64,000 bases of DNA from Hyphobacterium marinum (GCF_036330325.1 NZ_JAZDRO010000001.1:558001-622000), one strand, 5' to 3'; positions 41,948-50,988 are shown, counted from the stretch's first letter. Notes: generated by a model not told the origin, from the letters alone. Numbers and translations: made by a program.

Positions 41948-43056
41948 AGCACGCGCTCAACCGAGAAGGGCGTTAGATCGATCCGGAGCTCTTCACCCGT
42001 CACAAGATCAGCCGCGGCTTCGCCAATGGCTGGCGCGAACTTGTAGCCGTGGCCTGAGCATGGCGAGAGCAAGACGACCCCCGGATCACGCGGCAGGGTG
42101 CCGATAATGAAGCGGTCGTCGTATGTTCGCGTGAAGCGGCATTCCTTCATCAGCTGCGTCGCCCCCGCCATGCCGGGCAACCAGCGATCAAGACTGCTGC
42201 GCAAGTGGGCATCATCGTCTGCGCCAGGCGGGAAGCCGTCGCGCATCTCCGCGCCGCGCTGACCGAGATGGCCATAGACACCGATTTTCAATCCGTCACC
42301 GGAAAGGGGCGGCATGATGTAGGGGCGGATACCGTCTTCGGGCTCGACCTGAAAGACTGGCAGATCGCCCAATTCGGCGGCTGGATCATACCAGGCGACG
42401 ACCTGACGCTCGATGGCCAGTACATGATCAAGCTCGGGCAGGAGGCAGCCTGCCCAGGCCCCGGCGGCGATGACCAGCCTGTGTGCGGCGAATTCGCCAG
42501 CCGCGGTCTCGGCCCGATAGGCCTGTCCGTCGCGCCGCCAGCCCAGGACCGGTGTCTGCCATCGCAGGTCGGCTCCATCGGCGACCGCAGTCTCACGCAG
42601 CCAGGTATTGATGGCGTCGGACAGGAGCATGCCCGAATCGGGCGCGTATATACCCTCATAGTGGTCGGGCAGGTTCAGGGCCGGAAAGCGCGCCATGATC
42701 CCGGCCGCGCTCAGCCGCTCGTGAGTGACACCATGGGACTGAGCCGTCGCGGCGGCATTGCTGACGAGGGCGGAGGAGGCTGGCCCTATATCCAGCCCGC
42801 CGGTGCGATGAAGGAAGGTCCGGCCCGATTCGGCTTCCATGCCGTCCCAGAGCGCATCGGCGCGTTCGAGCAGGGGCATGTAGATCTCGCCTTCGCCATA
42901 GACCCGGCGGATGACGCGTGCGCGGCCATGGCTGGAGCCGCGTTCGTGCCCGGCTTCGAACTGATCGAGGCCCAGGACAGAAAGGCCGCGCCGGGCCAGT
43001 TGCCAGGCCGTCGCTGAACCCATGACACCCAGGCCGATGACGATCACGTCGTACAA
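41941..43056 (-). CDS. FAD-dependent N-methyl-amino-acid oxidase (sarcosine/MTOX family)
   Basis: 371 residues. The Rossmann motif DVIVIGLGVMGSATAWQLA is at the very start, so TTG at 43056 is taken as start (A-G-G-G-G 8-12 bases upstream); the in-frame region to 43149 is not protein-like. Family marks: RVIRRVYGEGEIY, SGRTFLHRTGGLDIG, and KECRFTRTYDDRFIIG, whose cysteine corresponds to the covalent FAD attachment site of monomeric sarcosine oxidase/MTOX, then CSGHGYKFAPAIGE. The length matches SolA. It oxidises N-methyl amino acids with O2, giving H2O2 and formaldehyde. The exact substrate is unknown. Confidence 0.85.
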   Translation of the reverse strand: MYDVIVIGLGVMGSATAWQLARRGLSVLGLDQFEAGHERGSSHGRARVIRRVYGEGEIYMPLLERADALWDGMEAESGRTFLHRTGGLDIGPASSALVSNAAATAQSHGVTHERLSAAGIMARFPALNLPDHYEGIYAPDSGMLLSDAINTWLRETAVADGADLRWQTPVLGWRRDGQAYRAETAAGEFAAHRLVIAAGAWAGCLLPELDHVLAIERQVVAWYDPAAELGDLPVFQVEPEDGIRPYIMPPLSGDGLKIGVYGHLGQRGAEMRDGFPPGADDDAHLRSSLDRWLPGMAGATQLMKECRFTRTYDDRFIIGTLPRDPGVVLLSPCSGHGYKFAPAIGEAAADLVTGEELRIDLTPFSVERVLQ

Positions 43057-43121
43057 ATGCGCATTCCCCTTTCCCTGCCGCAGGCGATACTCTCCGGCCA
43101 GAGCCTCAGGGGAGCAAGACC

Positions 43122-43688
43122 ATGCGCAAGCCGACCAGTGTGGACGCACTCGACAGGCTGGGACGGGTACGCTTGAGCCGCTCCTTCTTCATGCGCGACA
43201 TGCTGTATTCGGAGATCGCGCAGTTTCACGGGCTGATGAATGTCCCCGACGATCCCGATCTCGCCATCGAGACCGGCACGCGATTATGCGAAGAGCTTCT
43301 CGAACCGCTGCAGGAGCGCTGGGGGCGGATCACGGTGCGCAGCGCCTATCGCAGCCGCGAAGTCAATCAGCTGGGCAATGAGATGCAGGCGGCCGGAAAG
43401 CCGGGCTATCGGTGTGCCTCAAACGACTCCAATGCCGGGCGGCATATCTGGGACATGCTCGATGCGGACGGTCACAAGGGGGCGATGGCCTGTATCGTCA
43501 TTCCCGACTATGCCGATGCGCACCCCGAAGAGGGGGGCTGGCAGACGCTGGCGCAATGGATCGACGATCACCTACCCTATTCGCAGCTTTATTTCTATCC
43601 GCAGCTCTGGGCGGTGAATATCGGCTGGCACGAAAAGCCCGAACGGCGCATCGACAGCTATGCGGCTCCCGCCGGGCGCTGGCGCTAG
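43122..43688 (+). CDS. Peptidase M15-like protein
   Basis: 188 residues, cytoplasmic by sequence (no signal peptide). It has the pattern of the D-Ala-D-Ala carboxypeptidase/M15 fold: SAYRSREVNQLGN, then ASNDSNAGRHIWDM and AMACIVIPDYAD and a C-terminal QLWAVNIGWHEKPERRIDSY. A zinc site could be formed by H (GRHIWD), D and the H in GWHEKPER. The lack of export signal means that cell-wall activity is doubtful; similar proteins are known from phages and chromosomes without known function. GGGGAG lies upstream of the ATG. Divergent from the oxidase gene. Confidence 0.65.
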   Translation: MRKPTSVDALDRLGRVRLSRSFFMRDMLYSEIAQFHGLMNVPDDPDLAIETGTRLCEELLEPLQERWGRITVRSAYRSREVNQLGNEMQAAGKPGYRCASNDSNAGRHIWDMLDADGHKGAMACIVIPDYADAHPEEGGWQTLAQWIDDHLPYSQLYFYPQLWAVNIGWHEKPERRIDSYAAPAGRWR

Positions 43689-43913
43689 CTCCGCGCACGG
43701 AGGGTTGGCCGCATCGCAACACCCTGCTGACAGTGCCGTGCGCGCAAGGTTGCCGCCCTCACTCCCCTGTGCTAGAGCGGCGCCGGATTGATGAAAGAGG
43801 CGCTTCTCCGGCGTCGGGTTCGTCAGAAAAATCACTGTAGTTTCAGGTGCTTGCGCCACCGCCCCTCGGGGCCGGAGCCGGGTGCCGAACAGGCGAGAGT
43901 GACCGGATAATCG

Positions 43914-44471
43914 ATGAGCGGCGGTAACGCGAAATCCACAGGTGCAGCCGGGCGCTATGCCAATGCTCTTTTCGAGCTGGCGCGCGAGGCCAAGGCCACC
44001 GATGCGGTGGAAGCCGATCTGAAGGCTTTCGCGGCGATTCTCGAGGGCAATGACGCGCTGTCGACGGCGCTGTCGAGCCCGACCCATGATGCCGAACAGA
44101 AGACCGGCGTTCTGAACGCCATCGCCGACAAGGCGGACTTCCACAAGCTGACGCGGAACGCCTTTGCCGTCGCGGCCCGCAATGGCCGGGCCGGTGAGCT
44201 GGGCGAGCTGGCCGACGCCTTCGCCGCCATGGCCGATGCCGAACGCGGTGTCAGTCAGGCTGATGTGAGAAGCGCCGACAAGCTGTCGGCCAAGGACATT
44301 GAAGCCCTGTCGGCTTCACTAAAACGCGCCCTCGGGCGTGACGTTGAGATCCGGACCGAAGTCGATCCGGAATTGTTGGGCGGACTGATCGTTCAGGTCG
44401 GTTCGCGTATGTTCGATTCATCCCTCCGCACAAAGCTGGAGGGGCTTCGCAATGCGATGAAAGAGGCTTGA
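43914..44471 (+). CDS. atpH: ATP synthase subunit delta
   Basis: 185 residues. The delta subunit (OSCP) joins F1 to the peripheral stalk. It shows AAGRYANALFELAREAKATDAVEADL at the N terminus, shortened here to its key GRYANALFELA motif, and the C-terminal VDPELLGGLIVQVGSRMFDSS. First gene of the cluster; 225 bases of noncoding sequence upstream hold its promoter, not resolved by eye. Nine bases separate it from atpA. The F0 genes are not adjacent, as usual in alphaproteobacteria. Confidence 0.96.
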   Translation: MSGGNAKSTGAAGRYANALFELAREAKATDAVEADLKAFAAILEGNDALSTALSSPTHDAEQKTGVLNAIADKADFHKLTRNAFAVAARNGRAGELGELADAFAAMADAERGVSQADVRSADKLSAKDIEALSASLKRALGRDVEIRTEVDPELLGGLIVQVGSRMFDSSLRTKLEGLRNAMKEA

Positions 44472-44479
44472 GCAGCGCC

Positions 44480-46012
44480 ATGGACATTCGCGCCGCGGAA
44501 ATCTCCGCGATCCTGAAAGAGCAGATCAAAAACTACGGCGCCGAGGCGAAGGTCTCCGACGTCGGCCGCGTCCTGTCGGTCGGTGACGGTATCGCCCGGG
44601 TCTATGGCCTCGACGAGGTCAAGGCCGGTGAGCTGGTGGAATTCCCCGGCGGGGTGAAGGGTATGGCCCTGAACCTGGAGCGCGACAATGTCGGCTGCGT
44701 GATCTTCGGCGACGACCGGGGCATCAAGGAAGGCGACACCGTCAAGCGCCTGGGCGCGATCGTGGACACCTCCGTCGGCAAGGGCCTGCTGGGCCGTGTC
44801 ATGGACGGTCTCGGTGAGCCGATCGACGGCAAGGGTCCGCTGAAGGATGTTGCCGAGCGCCGCCGCGTCGACGTGAAGGCCCCGGGCATCATCCCGCGGA
44901 AATCCGTGCACGAGCCGATGGCGACGGGCATCAAGGCGATCGACGCCATGATCCCGGTGGGCCGCGGCCAGCGCGAGCTGGTCATTGGCGACCGTCAGAC
45001 CGGCAAGACGGCCGTTTGCATCGACACCATCCTGAATCAGAAGTCGGTCAACGAATCGGCCAATGAGAGCGAAAAGCTCTATTGTATCTATGTCGCCGTC
45101 GGTCAGAAGCGCTCGACCGTGGCGCAGATCGTCAAGACGCTCGAGGAAAACGGCGCGCTGGATTACACCATCGTCGTCGCCGCGACCGCGTCCGATCCGG
45201 CCCCGATGCAGTTCCTGGCACCGTTCACCGCGACCGCGATGGGCGAATGGTTCCGCGACAACGGCATGCATGCCCTCATCGTTTACGATGACCTGTCGAA
45301 ACAGGCTGTGTCCTACCGTCAGATGTCCCTCCTGCTGCGCCGTCCGCCGGGCCGCGAAGCCTATCCGGGTGACGTCTTCTACCTGCACTCCCGCCTGCTG
45401 GAGCGCTCCGCTAAGCTCAATGACGAGAATGGCGCGGGCTCGCTGACGGCGCTGCCGATCATCGAAACCCAGGCGAACGACGTGTCGGCCTACATCCCGA
45501 CCAACGTGATCTCGATCACCGACGGCCAGATCTTCCTGGAAACCGACCTGTTCAACTCGGGTATCCGCCCGGCCGTGAACGTCGGTCTCTCGGTGTCGCG
45601 CGTGGGCTCTGCGGCCCAGACCAAGGCGATGAAGTCCGTTGCCGGCAAAATGAAGGGCGAGCTCGCGCAGTACCGCGAGATGGCGGCCTTCGCGCAGTTC
45701 GGTTCCGACCTCGACGCCGCGACGCAGCGCCTCCTGAACCGGGGTGCGAAGCTGACCGAGCTTCTGAAGCAGCCGCAATTCTCGCCGCTGACGATGGAAG
45801 AGCAAGTCTGCGTGATCTTCGCCGGTACGCGGGGCTATCTCGACAATCTGGGCGTCGCCGACGTGCGCCGTTATGAGGACGAACTGCTGCGCCATATCCA
45901 CGCCGATCATGCCGGTCTTCTCGCCACCATCCGTGACGAGAAGAAGCTGAGCGACGAAACCGAGGGCAAGCTGCGCTCCGTGGTGGAAGCCTTCACCGCG
46001 AAGTTCGCTTAA
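44480..46012 (+). CDS. atpA: ATP synthase subunit alpha
   Basis: 510 residues, the noncatalytic nucleotide-binding subunit of F1. N terminus MDIRAAEISAILKEQIKNYG, P-loop VIGDRQTGKTAVCIDT, DDLSKQAVSYRQMSLLLRRPPGREAYPGDVFYLHSRLLER conserved block (key part RRPPGREAYPGD), and PAVNVGLSVSRVGSAAQ. ATG 44480 gives the standard N terminus; a TTG four codons upstream is unlikely. Nothing is missing. Confidence 0.98.
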   Translation: MDIRAAEISAILKEQIKNYGAEAKVSDVGRVLSVGDGIARVYGLDEVKAGELVEFPGGVKGMALNLERDNVGCVIFGDDRGIKEGDTVKRLGAIVDTSVGKGLLGRVMDGLGEPIDGKGPLKDVAERRRVDVKAPGIIPRKSVHEPMATGIKAIDAMIPVGRGQRELVIGDRQTGKTAVCIDTILNQKSVNESANESEKLYCIYVAVGQKRSTVAQIVKTLEENGALDYTIVVAATASDPAPMQFLAPFTATAMGEWFRDNGMHALIVYDDLSKQAVSYRQMSLLLRRPPGREAYPGDVFYLHSRLLERSAKLNDENGAGSLTALPIIETQANDVSAYIPTNVISITDGQIFLETDLFNSGIRPAVNVGLSVSRVGSAAQTKAMKSVAGKMKGELAQYREMAAFAQFGSDLDAATQRLLNRGAKLTELLKQPQFSPLTMEEQVCVIFAGTRGYLDNLGVADVRRYEDELLRHIHADHAGLLATIRDEKKLSDETEGKLRSVVEAFTAKFA

Positions 46013-46043
46013 GTCCTGTTGAACGGACGGTCGGGAGAGCCGA

Positions 46044-46934
46044 ATGGCGAGCCTTAAAGACCTACGCACCCGGATCTCGAGCGTGAAGTCCACGCAGAAG
46101 ATCACGAAGGCGATGCAGATGGTGGCAGCGGCCAAACTGCGCCGTGCGCAGGATGCCGCCGAAGCCGCGCGCCCCTATTCGGAGCGCATGGCCTCGGTCA
46201 TGGCCAATCTGTCGACTTCGATGGTCGGTTCCCCGGGTGCGCCGAAACTGCTGATCGGGACCGGCAAGGACGATGTCCACCTGCTTCTGGTGATGACGTC
46301 CGACCGGGGCCTGTGCGGCGGTTTCAACACCAATATCTCGCGTCTCGCACGGGAGCGGATCACCCGCCTCGTCAGCGAGGGCAAGACGGTCAAGATCGTC
46401 TGCGTGGGCAAGAAGGGCTATGACGCCCTGAAGCGCCTCTACGCGGATAAGATCGTCAAGCGGTTCGAACTGAACCCGGACAAGACCACGACGCCGGCCG
46501 CGCTGGCGGCGACCGTTGGGGCCTATGTGCGCGAGCTGTTCGAAGCCGGTGAGTTTGACGTCTGCCAGGCGATCTCGTCCGAGTTTGTCTCGGTCATCTC
46601 GCAAAAGCCGCGGGCCCAGACGCTGATCCCGGCGGCCGAGGCGATCGACGAAAGCGCCGAGCGTCCCGACCTGCAAGGCGCGGCCTATGAGTATGAGCCG
46701 GACGAGGAAGACATCCTCAAGGTTCTGCTGCCGCGCTATGTCGACACGATCATCCTTGCCGCCCTGCTGGAAAACTCCGCCGGCGAAATGGGCGCGCGCA
46801 TGGCCGCGATGGACAATGCCACGCGCAATGCCGGCGAGCTGATCGACAAGCTGAACCTCGTCTACAACCGAACCCGTCAGGCCCAGATCACCACGGAACT
46901 GACCGAAATCATCTCCGGCGCGGAAGCGCTGTAA
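46044..46934 (+). CDS. atpG: ATP synthase subunit gamma
   Basis: 296 residues, the rotary shaft of F1. The N-terminal helix MASLKDLRTRISSVKSTQKI and ITKAMQMVAAAKLRRAQ are textbook, as are SDRGLCGGFNTNI and the C-terminal helix NATRNAGELIDKLNLVYNR, RQAQITTELTEIISGAEAL. The length is usual. It is 31 bases after atpA and 25 before atpD, with GGGAGAG upstream of the ATG. Confidence 0.97.
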   Translation: MASLKDLRTRISSVKSTQKITKAMQMVAAAKLRRAQDAAEAARPYSERMASVMANLSTSMVGSPGAPKLLIGTGKDDVHLLLVMTSDRGLCGGFNTNISRLARERITRLVSEGKTVKIVCVGKKGYDALKRLYADKIVKRFELNPDKTTTPAALAATVGAYVRELFEAGEFDVCQAISSEFVSVISQKPRAQTLIPAAEAIDESAERPDLQGAAYEYEPDEEDILKVLLPRYVDTIILAALLENSAGEMGARMAAMDNATRNAGELIDKLNLVYNRTRQAQITTELTEIISGAEAL

Positions 46935-46959
46935 GACTGCCCCCTAGAGGAAGACCGTT

Positions 46960-48402
46960 ATGGCGAAACAATCCAAAGGCCGCGTTGTCCAGATCACCGG
47001 TGCCGTGGTCGACGTGGAATTCGACGGCGCGCTGCCCGAAATCCTCAACGCGCTCGAAACCGAAAACGACGGCCAGAAGCTGGTGCTCGAAGTCGCCCAG
47101 CACCTCGGCGAGAACACGGTGCGGACCATCGCCATGGACGCGACCGAAGGCCTGCAGCGCGGCACGCCGGTGACCGACACCGGTTCGCCGATCACCGTGC
47201 CGGTTGGCCCGGGCGCGCTGGGGCGCATCATGAACGTGACCGGTGACCCGGTCGACGAAGCCGGTCCGGTGCCGCACGAAATGCGCGCGCCGATCCACCG
47301 TCCGGCCCCGAGCTTTGACGAGCAGGCCACGGCGGCCGAAATCCTGCCGACCGGCATCAAGGTCGTCGACCTGCTCTGCCCCTACGCCAAGGGCGGCAAG
47401 ATCGGCCTCTTCGGTGGTGCGGGCGTCGGCAAGACCGTGCTCATCCAGGAACTGATCAACAACATCGCCAAGCTGTTCGGCGGCTACTCGGTCTTCGCCG
47501 GCGTCGGCGAGCGGACCCGTGAGGGCAACGACCTCTACTGGGAAATGATCGAGTCCGGTGTGAACAAGAACCCGGCCGAGAACGACGGCTCGACGGAAGG
47601 TTCGCGCTGCGCTCTGGTCTTCGGCCAGATGAACGAGCCGCCGGGTGCGCGTGCCCGCGTCGCCCTGTCCGGGCTGGCGCAAGCCGAATATTTCCGCGAC
47701 GAGGAAGGCAAAGACGTCCTCTTCTTCGTGGACAACATCTTCCGCTTCACCCAGGCCGGTGCCGAAGTGTCCGCGCTTCTCGGCCGTATCCCGTCGGCGG
47801 TGGGCTACCAGCCGACGCTGGCCACCGACATGGGTGCGCTGCAGGAACGTATTACCTCGACCTCGAAGGGTTCGATCACCTCGGTGCAGGCCGTTTACGT
47901 GCCGGCCGACGACCTGACCGACCCGGCCCCGGCGACGACCTTCTCCCACCTCGACGCGACGACCGTTCTGTCCCGCGCAATTTCGGAAAAGGGTATCTAT
48001 CCGGCGGTTGACCCGCTCGACTCCACCTCGCGGATCCTCGACCCGCGCATCGTCGGCGACGAGCACTATCAGACCGCCCGCCGCGTTCAGGAAATCCTGC
48101 AGAAATACAAGAGCCTGCAGGACATCATCGCGATCCTGGGGATGGACGAACTGTCCGAAGAAGACAAGCTGGTCGTGGCCCGCGCGCGTAAGATCGAACG
48201 CTTCCTGTCCCAGCCCTTCGACGTGGCCGAAGTCTTCACCGGCTCGCCGGGCATCCAGGTTCCGATCGCCGACACCGTGAAGGGCTTCAAGGCCATTTGC
48301 GACGGCGAGTACGACCACCTGCCCGAACCGGCCTTCTACATGGTTGGCACGATCGAGGACGCGGTGAAGAAAGCCGAGGCGCTGGCTGCCGAAGCCGCCT
48401 AA
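46960..48402 (+). CDS. atpD: ATP synthase subunit beta
   Basis: 480 residues, the catalytic subunit. P-loop GGAGVGKTVLIQELI, catalytic glutamate in GVGERTREGNDLY, Walker B DVLFFVDNIFRF, and the DELSEEDKLVVARARKIERF region. The length and both ends are standard. Codon choice is strongly biased to C/G-ending codons, as in highly expressed genes. A terminator (48426-48457) follows only 23 bases after the stop, so atpC must be transcribed at least partly from elsewhere. Confidence 0.98.
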   Translation: MAKQSKGRVVQITGAVVDVEFDGALPEILNALETENDGQKLVLEVAQHLGENTVRTIAMDATEGLQRGTPVTDTGSPITVPVGPGALGRIMNVTGDPVDEAGPVPHEMRAPIHRPAPSFDEQATAAEILPTGIKVVDLLCPYAKGGKIGLFGGAGVGKTVLIQELINNIAKLFGGYSVFAGVGERTREGNDLYWEMIESGVNKNPAENDGSTEGSRCALVFGQMNEPPGARARVALSGLAQAEYFRDEEGKDVLFFVDNIFRFTQAGAEVSALLGRIPSAVGYQPTLATDMGALQERITSTSKGSITSVQAVYVPADDLTDPAPATTFSHLDATTVLSRAISEKGIYPAVDPLDSTSRILDPRIVGDEHYQTARRVQEILQKYKSLQDIIAILGMDELSEEDKLVVARARKIERFLSQPFDVAEVFTGSPGIQVPIADTVKGFKAICDGEYDHLPEPAFYMVGTIEDAVKKAEALAAEAA

Positions 48403-48425
48403 GCGTCTTCCCCGCTTCGAAAATC

Positions 48426-48457
48426 AAGGCCGGTCCCGTTGAGGGGCCGGCCTTTTT
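48426..48457 (+). terminator. Terminator after atpD
   Basis: A 12-bp stem (48426-48437 and 48443-48454, one G-T pair), 5-base loop, followed by TTTTTCGTTTTT. It is a complete rho-independent terminator placed between atpD and the next gene, splitting the atp cluster. Confidence 0.88.
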
Positions 48458-48518
48458 CGTTTTTGCTTGATCGGTGTCCGGTCTCCGCTCAAATGCTCAC
48501 CGGATCGGGAGAGCAATC

Positions 48519-49370
48519 ATGAAACACATCATAACGGGACTGGCGGCCGGGGCCGCCTTGCTGGCGGCTGGAATCGCGGACGGGAGCGTGCCGCCGCCTC
48601 CGCCACCTCCGCCTGACGGTTTGCCGGAGAGCTATGACGGCTATTCGACCGAGACGCTCTGGTATGCCTATCTCAACTGGGTGCGCGGGGAGACGGTGGC
48701 GCGGCGCGAATCAGCCTTCGAGGCACTGCGCCTGCCGGGCTACAGCCAGGACCAGACCGCCTGGCGCACCGAGCTCGACGGTCCCGGCTATGCCGCGATC
48801 AGCTGGTGGATCCCGCACGGCACGCTCTTCGCCTTTGAACAGGTCTGCCCGGTCAGTGCGGGATATACCAACCCGCAAGGCTGTCTGTGGCGCTACCGCT
48901 CAGCGCATTTCGCCGCCCAGGCCCAGGACATTCACGCCATCGCCTATGACACGTTCGACGGGGCGGCGTTCGCGGCCCGCCTCGCCGGCCAGGGCATCAC
49001 GCCGGACACGCTGACCCGCGACTACCGCAGCGATTTCGGCCTCGCCGACACCGTTCATGCCCGTCTCGACGCCATGATCGTGACCCGCGAAGTCCGCGAG
49101 GATGCCTGCCCCGGCGTGGCCGAAGGGGTGGCGGCGATTGCCGAGATTTCACTGCCCCTCTCGGCTGAGGGACCCCCGGCTGGTACGCCCCCGCCTCCGC
49201 CGCCCGCGCCGCCGTCCGGGGACATGCAGACACTGACCATCCCCGTGGGTTATTTTCCCGATATGGACGTCACCGTAACGATCGAAAGCAATGGCGCAGG
49301 GTCAATGAGCCAGCTTCTCGCGCAGCTCACCGGGCCGGTACGAGCCTGCATCGATTCGGCGTCGGAATGA
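48519..49370 (+). CDS. Secreted proline-rich hypothetical protein inside the atp cluster
   Basis: 283 residues from ATG 48519 (GGGAGAG 6 bases upstream). Signal peptide about 1-23 (KHIITGLAAGAALLAAGIA). The mature protein begins with an 8-proline run and has a second proline run (about residues 236-247) that separates a Trp/Tyr-rich main domain (with paired cysteines in QVCPVSAGY and QGCLWRY) from a short C-terminal part. No family is recognised. It lies between atpD and atpC on the same strand and behind the atpD terminator. A direct role in ATP synthase is not suggested by its export signal. Confidence 0.7.
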   Translation: MKHIITGLAAGAALLAAGIADGSVPPPPPPPPDGLPESYDGYSTETLWYAYLNWVRGETVARRESAFEALRLPGYSQDQTAWRTELDGPGYAAISWWIPHGTLFAFEQVCPVSAGYTNPQGCLWRYRSAHFAAQAQDIHAIAYDTFDGAAFAARLAGQGITPDTLTRDYRSDFGLADTVHARLDAMIVTREVREDACPGVAEGVAAIAEISLPLSAEGPPAGTPPPPPPAPPSGDMQTLTIPVGYFPDMDVTVTIESNGAGSMSQLLAQLTGPVRACIDSASE

Positions 49371-49438
49371 CTTGCAGATCGGGGTTTCACATTCGCGGAT
49401 GAACCTGCTAGAGAGCGCGCCAACGAAAGGCTTGGCAC

Positions 49439-49840
49439 ATGGCTGACAAACTTCATTTCGATCTCGTTTCTCCCGAAAAGCGCCTGTTCGCGGGCGAAGT
49501 GGACATGGTCGTGGTTCCCGGCGAGGAAGGCGATTTCGGCGTCCTGCCCGACCACGCCCCGGTCATGAGCGCGATCCGTCCCGGCGCGATCACCGTTCAC
49601 AATGAGGGGGAGACGACCCGCACCTTCATCCTCGGCGGCTTTGCCGAAGTGACCCCGGCGGGCCTCACTGTTCTCGCCGCCGAAGCCATTGATCTCGCGA
49701 CTCTCGATGCCGAAGCGGTTGCGACCGATGTCGCCAATGCCCGCGAGGATGTCGCCGACGCGAAAGACGATGCCACCCGCGCCGCCGCGCAGGCCAAACT
49801 CGACCGGCTCGAAGCGCTGCAGGCCGCCCTCGTCAACTAG
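49439..49840 (+). CDS. atpC: ATP synthase subunit epsilon
   Basis: 133 residues. N-terminal beta-sandwich LHFDLVSPEKRLFAGEVDMV and VVPGEEGDFGVLPDHAPVMSAIRPG, then a C-terminal helical hairpin rich in Ala and Asp. It couples gamma rotation to F0 and can inhibit hydrolysis. It normally follows atpD directly; here the secreted protein gene and a terminator intervene. Its own terminator lies 28 bases after the stop. Confidence 0.97.
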   Translation: MADKLHFDLVSPEKRLFAGEVDMVVVPGEEGDFGVLPDHAPVMSAIRPGAITVHNEGETTRTFILGGFAEVTPAGLTVLAAEAIDLATLDAEAVATDVANAREDVADAKDDATRAAAQAKLDRLEALQAALVN

Positions 49841-49868
49841 GGCGTTCTCCCTGTTTGGAATTTGAAAG

Positions 49869-49897
49869 CGGCGCGGTCATCATGGCCGCGCCGTTTT
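49869..49897 (+). terminator. Terminator after atpC
   Basis: An 8-bp G+C stem CGGCGCGG/CCGCGCCG (49869-49876 and 49886-49893) with a 9-base loop, then TTTTG. Confidence 0.75.
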
Positions 49898-49913
49898 GTA
49901 TTGGATCCCCCCC

Positions 49914-50177
49914 ATGACCGTAACCATCCCCGACATTCTCGGCTTCATCGGCGTTGCCATGATCGTGGCCGCCTATGCCTGGCAGCAATCCCAAGGCATT
50001 GCCCGCGATGACTGGCGGCATCCGGCGGTCAATGGCGTCGGGGCGGCGCTGCTCCTCTACTCGCTCGCCTTCCGGCCCAACCCGGCCTCCATCACGATCG
50101 AGTTCGTCTGGCTGATCATCAGCTTTTACGGGATCTGGCGGGCGCTGCGGGCGCGGGCGGCCAGCCGTTCGAATTGA
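49914..50177 (+). CDS. Small membrane protein (CBU_0592-like family)
   Basis: 87 residues from ATG 49914 (MTVTIPDILGFIGVAMIVAA), with three helices: about 7-26, 41-57 and 62-78. The spacing of AYAWQQSQGI and NGVGAALLLYSLAF matches small membrane proteins of the CBU_0592 type, whose function is not known. It is on the same strand as the CYCSVFD-family gene 31 bases downstream, with which it may be co-transcribed. A short C-rich stretch directly before the ATG makes the ribosome-binding site poor. Confidence 0.65.
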   Translation: MTVTIPDILGFIGVAMIVAAYAWQQSQGIARDDWRHPAVNGVGAALLLYSLAFRPNPASITIEFVWLIISFYGIWRALRARAASRSN

Positions 50178-50207
50178 AATTCCGGCCCGGCGCGCCATGA
50201 TGGGCGT

Positions 50208-50798
50208 ATGGACGAACCGACACTGCCACCCGAAAGCCGTACCGAACGCCTCTTCCTGCGCATGACGATCCTGCAGACGGTGATGACCGCCGCAGCGGTG
50301 ATCATCTCTTTGGCCGCGCTCTATGCCGCCTTCGTGCAGGCTGAATCCTCGCGCCGCCAGACCGAGGCCGCCGTCTGGCCCTATGTCGATATCGGCTACA
50401 CCATCTCGCGCGAGAGTGGAGACGCGCTGGGCGTCGTTTTCGTGGAGAATACGGGTATCGGCCCGGCCCGCATCCGCGCGGCGCGTGTCACGGTCGATGG
50501 CGAGCCGCAGTCGAGTTGGGCGGATGCCATGGCCGCTCTCGGCCACGTCCGGGAACCCTTCACCTACATCACCCTGACCAACCAGGTGATGCCGGCCGGG
50601 CAGATCCTGAATCTGCTCACGCTGCACAATGGCGAGATCGGCCAGCCGATGCGTAATCTGTGGAGTGAGCGCGTGCGCATCGACTATTGCTATTGCTCGG
50701 TCTTCGACCAGTGCTGGGTCCAGTCCGAACCGGACATGGAAACCCCTCGGGCCGTGGAGCAATGCCCGGCCTGGGACGGCGAGCGTTTCGAGAATTAG
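50208..50798 (+). CDS. Membrane-anchored protein of the CYCSVFD family (copy 2)
   Basis: 196 residues. N-terminal cytoplasmic segment, one helix (about 24-45), then a periplasmic domain with VFVENTGIGPARIRAARVTVDGE, key motif NTGIGPA, and a C-terminal RIDYCYCSVFDQCW. These motifs and their order are shared with the protein at 27919-28545, although the sequences in between differ widely. The cysteine-rich motif suggests disulfides or a metal site. No known family comes to mind. It follows a small membrane protein gene and precedes a palindromic repeat pair. Confidence 0.7.
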   Translation: MDEPTLPPESRTERLFLRMTILQTVMTAAAVIISLAALYAAFVQAESSRRQTEAAVWPYVDIGYTISRESGDALGVVFVENTGIGPARIRAARVTVDGEPQSSWADAMAALGHVREPFTYITLTNQVMPAGQILNLLTLHNGEIGQPMRNLWSERVRIDYCYCSVFDQCWVQSEPDMETPRAVEQCPAWDGERFEN

Positions 50799-50831
50799 GG
50801 GGTGGCCCTCGCCCTTGACGGGAGAGCGCCT

Positions 50832-50957
50832 CTTCTCCCTCCCCTTCGAGGGGAAGGTGGCCCGAAGGGCCGGAAGGGGTGGGGCGCTCCTGACGTCTTC
50901 GTTTCCCACCCTCTCCGTCCGCTGCGCGGACACCTCTCCCATCAAGGGAGAGGAGGG
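50832..50957. repeat. Paired inverted palindromic repeat (second copy of REP-like family)
   Basis: Two units in opposite orientation. Left: CCTCCCCTTCGAGGGGAAGG hairpin, a TGGCCCGAAGGGCC hairpin and GGAAGGGGTGGGG. Right: CCCACCCTCTCC, a GTCCGCTGCGCGGAC hairpin and CCTCTCCCATCAAGGGAGAGG. The plan is the same as at 20410-20523, though loops and short hairpins differ. It occupies the gap between the convergent CYCSVFD gene and rppH and may end transcription in both directions. Confidence 0.75.
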
Positions 50958-50988
50958 CGGTGCGTAGGGCTCCTGCCCCGGGAAAGGG

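Noticed and set aside
44393..46135. Long open frame antisense to atpA (and similar ones antisense to atpD, ffh and priA)
   Set aside because: High-G+C codon bias creates such shadows; the sense-strand proteins are unmistakable and the antisense products have no protein-like character.
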